Shown here piece by piece: positions 21,575 through 31,724 of a stretch of DNA of 64,000 bases. Made by a program: the position numbers and the translations under genes. Origin of the DNA: Lactarius indigo (Eukaryota > Basidiomycota > Agaricomycetes > Russulales > Russulaceae); NCBI GenBank assembly GCA_025766275.1, contig JAFKAC010000053.1, positions 310,001 through 374,000 on the forward strand. The letters run 5' to 3'. The notes under the pieces were generated by a model. That model was not told the DNA's origin. It was given only the letters and a program-made list of their open reading frames with translations, and did not search any database. Numbering within the stretch: the first letter of the stretch is position 1; each line of letters starts with the position of its first letter.

Positions 21575-24500
21575 AAGGAGGTAGGCTTCTCACATGTCCG
21601 TGGTTCGGCGTGCTAACAACTGGAGCGCGACTCGCTCAGTTTATCAACTTAAACGCAGGGAAGTTTGAAGACAAATGGCATGGGCTGCGACCATATGCAT
21701 TCGTCGTTTCGCTCTCGATGAGTCTTCCGAACGGTTATTCTGACTTCGCTGTCACGCTGGACAACGGAAGCGAGCACAGTTTCGGGCAGATGATCGAAGA
21801 GTATAGTGCTACGTCGACGAGAGCGAATAGCGACGCGAACGCGGAGAGATGCAGGTTCCAAGCCAGACTGGGAACCCGCAGGGTAGAGGGTTCGGAATAC
21901 ACGAGAGCAGGCATGAACAGCAGGTGGGACTCGGGGTTGCATACTGACAAGCACTTGGACAGCTAATATCTAATGGCCGTACACAACACTTCTGCCACCG
22001 TGACGCAACTGCCCACGGAAAGCAACGCTAGGCGGATCACCATAACTTGAGGTAATTTCGTAACATTCCTGATGTAGTTAGTTACATTTACTCAAGCAAG
22101 AAGAGTGGATCTCTGGCGCTGTAGCCTTGGCTGTAGCTATCATGAGGGCACGAAACATCCGAGTCAGAAATAGCTCGGGATGGAATAGGTTATTCTATGG
22201 AACCGTCACAGTGGCCCTTGCAAGCGAGCTTGTTTTTGTTTTTCAAACCCGTTTATATCCCCGACTGGTTGTCGTGAGGGGATTCAAGTTTGTACCGCAG
22301 GGGCCCCTTAACCTACTTACTGTAGTAGCTGCATGGTGAAGGCGTCATCATATTTGTTACCATGCATTTGGAAGAACAGAATTTGAACGTGCAGACGTGT
22401 GGGTTTGCTGAGGAAAAGTCTCTCCACATCTCGATTTACGAGCATGATTTGCTATTTAATTAATCGCCACATTCCTGGTCTGACGGATCCGTCCTCGCGT
22501 CCGCAGCAACTTCACGAATCGAACATCACGATCTCCCTGGATTGGCGGTCGCAGACCTACGGGGTACCTATGTTGCAGATTTAAAGTAAGGCTCTAGGAC
22601 TCATCGAACAGGTTTCTCATCCCATTTTCCCCCTCCCCCATCTCGATACTCGCTACAAGTTGTCACATCCATACCTGAGATACTACCATGACTGAGAGGT
22701 ACTACATCCCAAAAACCTTAGATAATTGGAAATGGCCCCGTCGTATCAATCCGTACCACAATGAGGTCAAAGAAGAGACCGCAGCGTGGATCAAAAGCTC
22801 CGGAGTATTGAGCCCAAAAGCCCAGGAGGTTTACGACCGCTGTGATATTAGTACGAACAGCTATGTTTATCAAGTCCATACACTCACCAAGTACGGCCAG
22901 ACCTATTGGCATCTCTTGCGTATCCGTTGCATGACAAGGGTAACTGTCCGAGCCAGACTACATGCCACGCTCAGCTCACTCTTGGTTCGCAGACCGTCTA
23001 CGCACTTGTTGCAAAATTATGAGCATGGCCATCGTCTATGACGAGTTTACCAGTACATCGCACGAGGACGGCATCCAAGCTATGATCAGCACTATGATGG
23101 GAGTTGTGCTTAACCCATATACTCCACGTCCCAAAGGCGAATGGATTGGGGGGGAACTCACCAGACAGTGAGTCACATGGCGATAGCAGCATGGGGACAC
23201 AAGTTGACGTTAAATGCAAGGTCTTGGGAACTTGCAATCAAGACAGCCAGTCACCAGTCGCTGAAAAGGTTCATCAAGGCGGGCAGCGCTTGCGCTCAAG
23301 CTATGGTCCAGAAAACTGCAGACCAGCGTCATAAGCGCATCCGGAGCGTCGAAGAGTACTTTGACATCAGGAGAGACTCAATCGGCGGCAGGCCAGCTCT
23401 CGCTCTCATCGAGCTGGATATGAATCTACCTAAAGAGGCAGTTAACCATCCTGTCATCGAAGAAATGACTATATTAGCAATTGACATGATCATACTTGAC
23501 AATGTAAGTCCTCCAAGCTTCTGCTGCTTTCTAAGGTTGATCAGTTGAGTGCTGGCCATAGGATCTTGTTTCATACAACGTGGAGCAGGCACGAGGCGAC
23601 GACGGCCACAACATCGTCACCGTTGTCATGCTTGAACACAAGACAGATATCCAAAGTGCCATGAACTGGGTCGAGGACCGCCACAAGGAGCTAGAGGCAA
23701 AGTTCATGGAGCTGTATGAGAACAAGATGCCTAAATTTGGTGAGCCAGTAGACACGGAGCTGGCTCGATATGTGGATGGGATCGGGAATTGGGTGCGAGC
23801 CAATGACCAGTGGAGCTTCGAAACAGAGCGGTACTTCGGCAAGGAGGCGGCTGAAGTGGGAAGAACACGTTGGGTGACGCTGTTACCGAAGGAGGACCCG
23901 GAGTCCATTGATAGGATGGTCGTTGACGGGGCTCCGTCGTAAAGGTGGAAATTGGCGCTATTGTGGACAACGACCCTTTATTTTTTGATTCCACGTGCGG
24001 CATGCGGTGTAGAATCCCATGTAACTCCGAGTTCAAGTTAGCATTATACTGAAACGTCCTAGTAGAAATTTGACTAGATCTTTGTTTCGAGTGTCACTTC
24101 CTTGGTCCCTTCTGCATATGTATTATAATACCTTGCCCTTTAGAAGAGCTCCTGTCGACTTGTCGGGACGGTCAAGCTCAGTTGGCCGCTGGCGGGTGCC
24201 AGTGGGAAGTCCGTTGTTTTCGACTTGTATAGTTTACATAATCAGGTTTTGGTTTGTACCACCACGTATCAGCCTGAGACTACCTCCGAACTATCATGCA
24301 TCATGATTGGGGATGTCCCATTATTTCCAAGGCCTCATCCACCCGAGCATTTTCCTGAACGTTGGGTCCGTCGACGACTGGAACACACACAAGTCTCATA
24401 CCTCTATGCGTTACCTGTGCTTGCAAAGTGACTGCCCCCATGGCTCAACTTTTCCCTGTGGGGCCCGATACTTCGACCGCTGGTGCTAGTCCGGTTGATT

Positions 24501-25255
24501 CTGAGGCCCGCCATGGTCCACAGTCCAGCTGACTCCAACAACTCTGGCGCGAATTTAGAAGCTGGTACCTATTTCCTACGTTTTGTCGTCGCTCATCTTG
24601 TCAGTCGGAACATTTTTAGAGACTTCCTCGGACCTTCCCGGTGATCGAGTCACGAAAACTCAAAATCTTCCCTATCGCAATCACGACATAGTTTTGACGA
24701 CCTCGCACAGCTTACAATACAAAACGACGTTGCGCTCGCAGAAGTTACGCGGCTCAAGCGGACTTGCCACCGTTCCCGGGCCACCAGGCACTCTCTGCGT
24801 GATATCATGTCCCATTCAGTCGAATGCGCCGGTTTTCTCGGTACTCAGCCTAACAGGTGAAGAGAAAAAAAACGCTACCAGGGGAAGGTTACGCCGTTCA
24901 GCCGTATGGGCCTACTCGCCGTCTGTTTGCCTTTAAGGAGTGAAACACTGCCACTGATGGCAAGGATGGGCCTCCGATCTCGAATTTAATACAGTACATC
25001 TGAGGATTCTCTTGCTTTTCGAAATGGAGACGACGACTTACGCCGCGTGAGGCATTTGGTGTGCGGGATTATTGCCTGGCAAACTCAAGTCCGTAGGTAC
25101 ACGGCTGCGATGGTCCCTGCTGAGCGTTCAATCGGAGGACGTCTATTACATTGCTGTACCGCGGTGAAGAAGCGGTTTCCAAGAGAGGCGGTTTCGGGTG
25201 TAAAATTGGAGTAATAGGAAGACCGCTGGCACGAAACCTTCTCACATATCCGTAA
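21575..25255 (+). repeat. Terpene synthase duplication, unit 1
   Basis: Tandemly repeated segment carrying a terpene synthase plus about 1.1 kb of upstream and 1.3 kb of downstream sequence; unit 2 follows at about 25,235-29,905. Matching blocks include 21,600-21,740 with 25,260-25,390, 22,080-22,690 with 26,050-26,660, and 24,990-25,250 with 29,660-29,905. Between 21,364 and 22,687 and between 23,943 and 25,255 no intact gene was found. A short frame at about 22,210-22,336 is partly conserved in unit 2 but is interrupted differently. Confidence 0.75.
22688..23942 (+). CDS. Class I terpene (sesquiterpene) synthase, copy 1
   Basis: Basidiomycete terpene synthase of 349 aa that would ionise and cyclise a prenyl diphosphate, most likely farnesyl diphosphate, in the cytosol. 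Five exons: 22688-22850, 22892-22939, 22993-23167, 23221-23503, 23562-23942. The N-terminal WKWPRRINP and [11 protein letters not shown] blocks are typical of the mushroom family. The metal-binding NSE motif is complete: N223-D-x-x-S227-x-x-x-E231, split by intron 4. The RY pair is at 313-314, about 80 residues further, as usual. The aspartate-rich motif is D87-E-F-T-S91: the last Asp of the usual D(D/E)xxD is Ser. The enzyme may still bind Mg through D87/E88 and NSE. The 60 bases before the ATG are nearly identical to those of copy 2. Confidence 0.92.
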
Positions 25256-26657
25256 TTCTGCATGTTAATAACTGGAGTGCGACTCGCCCGGTTTATCGAC
25301 TTGAACCCAGGGAAGGTTGAAGACAGATAGCACTGGCTGCGGCCATATGTATTCGTTGTTCTCCCTTTCGATGAGTCGGAACGGTTATTTAATCAGCAAG
25401 GACGAGACAAACAGAGAGGCGTACAAGGACTTTTCTTCTACATCATCATGCATCGCATTTACAGGTCGATTTTTCTGGCAGTGAAGCTAGTCAAATAGAC
25501 AACCACCCGGCGACGCAGTTTGTCGTTCTAGCAGCAGAAGACCTTAAAGCTGACAGAGAAGCTGACACGCTGGAAAACGGAAGTGAGGCCAAGTATGGGC
25601 AGATGAAAGAAGTGTGTGTTCAGTACTATGCCGACCAGAGCAAATGATAATGACGCGAACTTAGATGCGAAGAATGCGAAGAGACGCCCTGGCGGGCTCC
25701 GAATCAAACTGGGATGACCGCAGGTTAGAGCAAGGGGTAGAGGGATACACAAGGGGATACACGGGGGCAGGCGTGCCATGGACAGCAGGTGGAACTCGGG
25801 GTTGCATACAGACATTCACTCGGGCAGCTAATAGCCGTACACTTCACTTCTGCTACCTCGACACCTAACTGCCCATGGAAACGAATGCTAGGCGCTAGGC
25901 CACCACCTGCATAACTTGAAATAATTTCCATATTTGGCGAGAATTCAAGTTGCAGTAACAACTTGGACTCGCTCTGTCAAGTTCTCAATAGAAGTACTCT
26001 ATAGACTATAGCCTCAACGTCAATCATTTCCAATCGTAGTATTCCAGGTTTTTCCTGATGTAGTTAGTTACATTTACCCAAGCGAGAAGAGAGGGATCTC
26101 TGGTGCAGTAGCTATCACGAGGGCGTGAAACATCAGACGCAGCTCGGGATGGAATAAATTCTTCTATAATTCATATGGAGCGGTGGCCCTTGCAAGCTCG
26201 CTTGTCTTTATTTTTAAAACCCATTCACATCCCAGGCCGGTTCTCGTGAGGGCATTCAGGTTTGTACCTCAGGAGCCACTCAACCCACTTACTGTAGTTG
26301 CTGCATGGTGGAGGCACTATCGTGCCTTTTATCATGTATTTCGAAGGGTAGAACGTGCAGACGCATAGGTCTGTTGGGGAAAAGGCTCGCTACACGTCAA
26401 TTTACAGGCACGATTTTCTATTTGATTAATCGTCACATTCCCGGCCTGGCGGATCCGTCCATCTTCGCGTCCGCAGCGACTTCAAGAATCGAACATCATA
26501 GCCTCCCCGGATTGGCGGTCGCCAACCTACGAGGTACCTATGCTGCAGATTTAAAGTAAGGCTCTAGGAATCACCGAACAGGTCTCTCATCCCATTTTTC
26601 CCCTCTCCCATCTCGATACTCGCTACAAGTTGTCACATCCATACCTGAGATACTACC

Positions 26658-27921
26658 ATGACTGAGAGGTACTATATCCCAAAAACCTTAGAGAATTGGA
26701 AATGGCCCCGTCGTGTCAATCCGCACTACAATGAGGTCAAAGAAGAGACCACAGCGTGGATCAAAAGCTCCGGAGTATTGAGCCCGAAAGCCGAGGAGGC
26801 TTACGACCGTTGTGATATTAGTATGAACAGCTATGTTTATTCGGATTAAGTCCATATACTCACCTAGCACGGCCAGACCTCTTCGCATCTCTCGCGTATC
26901 CGTTGCATGACAAGGGTAAGTGTCCGAGCTAGATTCCATGCCACGCTCAGCTCACTCTTGGTTCCCAGACCGTCTACGCACTTGTTGCAGATTTATGAAC
27001 TTGATCCTCGTCTATGACGAGTATCCCAGTACATCGCAAGAGGACGACCTCCAGGTTATGGTCAGCACTATGATGGGAGTTCTGCTTAACCCATATACTC
27101 CACGTCCCAAAGGCGAATGGATTGGCGGGGAAGTCACTAGACAGTGAGTCACATGGCGATAGCAGGATGGGGGCACAAGTTGACGCTAGACGCAAGGTTT
27201 TGGGAGCTCACAATCAAGACAGCCAGTCACCAGTCGCTGAAACGGTTCATCAAGGCAAGCAGCGCTTGCGCTCAGGCTATGGCCCAGAGAGCTACGGACA
27301 AGCGCCACAAGCGCATCAGGAGCGTCGAAGAGTACTTTGACATCAGAAGAGACTCAATCGGTGCCAGGCCAGCTTTCGCTCTCATTGAGATGGATATGAG
27401 TCTACCTAAGGAAGCAATTAACCATCCTGTCATCGAAGAAATGACTATATTAGCAATTGACATGATCATACTTGACAATGTAAGTTCTGTAAGCTTCTGC
27501 TGCTTTCTAAGGCTGATCAGTTGAGCGCTGGCTATAGGATATCGCTTCATACAACGTGGAGCAGGCACGAGGCGACGACGGCCACAACATCGTCACCATT
27601 GTTATGCACGAACACAAGACCGATATACAAAGTGCCATGAAATGGGTCGACGACCGACACAAGGAGCTAGAGGCAAAGTTCATGGAGCTGTATGAGAACA
27701 AGATGCCTAAATTTGGTGAGCCAGTGGACACGGAGCTGGCTCGATATGTGGATGGGATTGGGAACTGGGTGCGAGCTAACGATCAGTGGGACTTTGAAAC
27801 AGAGCGGTACTTCGGCAAGGAGGTCGCTGAAGTGGGAAGAACACGTTGGGTGACGTTGTTACCGAAAGAGGGCCCAGCGGAATGTATTGATAGGATGGTT
27901 GTCGACGGGGCTTCGGAATAA
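26658..27921 (+). CDS. Class I terpene (sesquiterpene) synthase, copy 2
   Basis: Paralog of the synthase at 22,688, 350 aa. Exons: 26658-26820, 26868-26915, 26969-27143, 27197-27479, 27538-27921; the first four lengths are identical to copy 1. The NSE motif (N-D-I-A-S-Y-N-V-E) and the RY pair are complete. The aspartate motif reads D-E-Y-P-S, again with Ser at the fifth position. Many substitutions separate the copies in the helix around this motif (M-S-M-A-I-V versus M-N-L-I-L-V), so product profiles may differ. No stop or frameshift was found, so both copies are probably expressed enzymes feeding the two upstream P450s. Confidence 0.92.
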
Positions 27922-28335
27922 AGGTGGAAATTGGCGGGTATTGTGGACAATGAACCTTTGTTCTTTGATACCATCAACTACGTGTGGCGCCTTGTGGTGC
28001 ATAATCCCATGCGACTCGTATGTTGACTAGATTTCTGCTTCGGGTATCCTTTCCGCCTATGTGTTATGATAATAATCCACCCTTTAGAAGAGCTGTTTGT
28101 CTGCTTGTCGGGTCCGTCGGGCCCAGTTGGCCTGGTGGGAAGTCCATATATACAGTACAGCCACGGCCCGGGTACAGTCGGCGAAATTGCGTGTATTTTC
28201 CACGTGTATAGTTTACATAATCAAGTTTTGGGTTGGATCCCTACCGTGACAGTCCCTACAATTACAATCAGCCCGAGAAGTTCCACGACGACTAGTGTCG
28301 AATATACCATCAGTGAGATTTCGTTTCAGTTCCTT

Positions 28336-28383
28336 CGTATCTTCGTGCAATTTTTTTTTTTTGATCCATGCCGTATCTTCGTG
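28336..28383. repeat. T-run micro-insertion between 12-bp direct repeats
   Basis: CGTATCTTCGTG occurs at 28,336-28,347 and again at 28,372-28,383. Between the copies lie CAA, a T-run of 12, then GATCCATGC. The arrangement and the TGATC after the T-run match the insertion at 10,133-10,179. Confidence 0.45.
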
Positions 28384-28787
28384 TTCTATGCGGGTGTGCA
28401 AACCCGCGCGATTCCTTCGCACTCTTGCCTCGATTCGCAGTTTCGTACTTGGACGTTCGGTCCGCCATCCCGTTTCCTCTCGGTCGTACCCACCATCCGC
28501 GGATTTGTCATCTCGTTGCTCTGCGGAAGCAGAGTATAAAACTTCCCACTATACAGTTTTACATTCCTGAGTTGTATAAACCTTTTACTTCAGTAGCACC
28601 TCAGTTTTGCCAGTCCAGTATGCGCAGTAGCTGAGCGTTGTCTTCTCGTGCAGACACCGCCGCACAGTATATTGATCACTCATATTTATTCCACTCATCC
28701 CGTTCATACCCGTGTCCATAACTTTAGAACTGGAACACACTCACGGGTCTCATCCCTCTATGCGTCACCTGCACTTGCAAATTCGAG

Positions 28788-29222
28788 TTGACTGCCAGTG
28801 CTCCCACGGCTCGGCCGTTGGGCCCAGTACTTCGACTACCGGTGCTAGTTCGGTCGATTCTGAGGCATGGGATGACCCATAAGCCAGATGACTCCAACAA
28901 CTGGGACTCCTCTGATGCGAATCTAGAGGCTGGTGCTTGTCTCCTACGTCATCTCGTCGCTCACTTTGGAAGTGGGAATTCATTTTACCGGAGAGAGACT
29001 TCCTCGGACTCTTCCAGCGATCGCGTCACGAACCCAAAACCTTCCCTCCTATCACACTCACAACGTAGCTTTGACGACCTCGCGCCGATTACGACACAGA
29101 GCGAAGTTGTGCTCGCGGAAGTTACGCAGCTCAAGCGGACTTGCCACCTTCCCAGGCAGCCAGTACGCATTCCGCCTGATATCATGTCCAGTTCACGTTC
29201 ACTGTACAACTATCTCGAGTGA
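28788..29222 (+). other. Possible small coding remnant, conserved in both terpene units
   Basis: An open frame of 144 codons of unknown nature. Its second half (SFDDLA..Q..V.LAEVT.LKRTC..DIMS) is kept in the matching frame in unit 1 (about 24,690-24,810), but there an upstream stop interrupts it. This may be the residue of a captured gene or chance conservation of a young duplication. No domain recognised. Confidence 0.2.
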
Positions 29223-29905
29223 ACACAAGATTCTTAGCCGGGTGGAAGTTGCTCGACTTCCCTGGCCCTCAGCCCAGTAGGTGCTCTCGCTCTTTTATAT
29301 ATATAATCATCCCCAGCGTACGCGCGCAACATGGCAACAGGGGATACGCAGGCTATATGTGTAGGGATTTCATGAGGTTAAGCTCCCGCGAAGCGTACAT
29401 GAAAGACAGAGACAAGAGCGCATCGCAATGCCGACTCGCACATCGTGTAGTTTGAGGGCCAGGACGAATGCCTTCGACCATGACCGCAAAATGGTCACTA
29501 TCCGCTTCTCCAGAATTTTACGACGTGGCGCCATGATTACGTCATCGACAACCAGCCGTAAAGGAAATACGTTCTCACGCAACAACATTTTTTGGGCTAA
29601 GTAAAACAAACGCTAATGTATAAGAAAAGATCAGGACGCCGTTTAACCGTATGGGTCTTCGGGCTCGCATTTGGTACGTCTGAGGTGTCTCTTACGTCTC
29701 GGAATAGAGACAACTTCGCCGCGTACGACGTTCGGTGCGTGGGACTGTCGCCCGGCATAGTTAGGTCCGTAGGCAGAACGGCCCGTGGTGAGCATTTAAT
29801 TGGAGGGCGTCGAGTCGTTGCTGTACCGCAGTGAAGAATGTAGTTTCCAAGAGAGGTAGTTTCAGGTGTAAATTTGGAGTAATAGGTAGACCGCACTTGG
29901 CGCAA

Positions 29906-31724
29906 ACCTCAACGATCGGCACCGAGTTCGCGCGGAGAAGGGTTGAACAATGAATATTAGCTCACAGCTCATAGAATAACGAGTGGACTTCGCACACGTC
30001 TACCTTGTAAACCTAGGTCGCGTGGAAAAGTGACTCCTGCCTCAGCGAAATCACCGCAAGTCGGATCATGTCGGATATCAGTAAAGTAGGCGACGCATGC
30101 ACCCGATTGGATTGGAGACCTTACTATGCACATAGCTTCGGATCGACCCCAGTCATCGCAGGCTCTCATGGAACACTCCTTACGGAAGGTGTCAATTTAT
30201 CGGATCAAGTACAGGATAGCCTCCAAGAGAGACGTCTAACACCATGTGACGGACACGTGGAGAGGAATGTACCCGATCGGATTGCATGGTATTGTAGTTG
30301 CTGAACGTGAGAAGGGGACCCAAGCTACGGAGATGTATTGTCAATCGAAAGACAAAGGAAGAAGACTAGGAGGCCAAGGGGATATGTGGCACCTGTGAGA
30401 AAAGGCCAAGCAAGATTTACCGTGTGACGATGCCGAGCCGACTCACGTGTCGACAGAAACGCGACACCAATCCCTTTGTTGCATTTGAACGTCACTGATC
30501 GCTGTCCATGAGTTACGCATCGAACATGAAGCTTTCTAGACAGCATGTCAGAGCGTAACACCTCCGATGGGGTTACAGTATAATCGCGTAATAAATGGTG
30601 TGGACAGGACGACGTCTCCATAATGTGGTTTTAGGTAACGCACGACGATGAAACCTCCAAGGCCCGCCCCGAGATGGTCCCATTTGGGCGTAAGACAGTA
30701 ATTGCATCGAGAGAACCTCCGTTCCCTGCTCTGCGATAGAAAATGTACTTGCCCTATATGCATGGATTCTCTTTCTCGTTGAAAGGGGACTCTTCCTTAG
30801 ACGTATTCGCGGCGTTTGCCGAGCGGAAAGCCACGACGTTCAAGCAACAGGGCAATTCTAAAAGGGGGAATAACGGCGTCTATTGATGATGAAAGCAGGA
30901 ATGCGAGTCGCCCTCGGCGGTTCCACCGTCATCGTGAGCGAGTTAGTAGTCCTTACAGGGTTGAAACTCCGCCAATGACTGGAGCCGATGAGTCAACATG
31001 CTTCCAAGTCGAGAACATGGCGGAGGATTGATGATACGATATCGATGAAAAGCAGGCAGAACGTCAAGGGTTTCAATGATAGATCATTGCGGACGGAGAT
31101 GACATATTGGAAGAGGGAGTCTTGCTCGTTTTAGAAGACGTCAAAGCCGGTCATTGATATAACAAGGTCGGGGCTGTGCCAGTTATCACGACAGCCGACA
31201 TGTAGAGGCTTTCAGCGGTAGTCTCGGAGCGCAATTTTTTAACGATAGAGTTAACGTTAACGAGGCGCAAGCGAGGGAGAGAGCTGATTGGACACCGTGA
31301 AGGCTATGTGGAGTTTGGAAGGTGGGACATCAGAGTGCGAGGGGCTCCTTTTGGAGCCGATAGATTATCGTACGTTTGTTCGTGTTTCGAAAAGTGCCTC
31401 GTTCCCGAGGAGCGAGGCAACAAAAGGGCAACGCGGCATCGCAGCCCCAAAAAATTGTCGCAAAGGAAGAAATCGTGTGGATGGGGAACAGCGCTGTCTG
31501 GTTCGTTACCAGAGCAGTGCCACCCCCGCCATCGACACCGGCGGAGGGACGGGAGATAGAGTTCAGTGAGTTGTGGCCACGAGGTGGCGGTGCGGATTGT
31601 GACTGTGACTATATGCGTCACAATGGTGGCAACGGGGGAGAGTTTGCCAGAATCGAGTTGACCACATCGTAGAAATATTTCTGAATGAAGCGCATTTCAT
31701 CGATTGGAACCTCGTTTCGGTGAC
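29906..31724. other. Intergenic region
   Basis: About 1.8 kb between the terpene units and the His-rich protein gene. Small open frames on both strands without recognisable features. The promoter of the following gene should lie at the right end. Confidence 0.4.

Larger units (their letters stand above)
25235..29905 (+). repeat. Terpene synthase duplication, unit 2
   Basis: Second copy of the terpene synthase segment. It is longer than unit 1 mainly because of about 350 bases at 28,320-28,680 that have no counterpart in unit 1 and contain a T-run micro-insertion. Upstream sequence 25,260-26,657 and downstream 27,922-29,905 hold no intact recognised gene. Confidence 0.7.

Noticed and set aside
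21610..21966. 118-codon open frame upstream of terpene synthase 1
   Set aside because: The matching region in unit 2 is interrupted by stops and shows no frame conservation.
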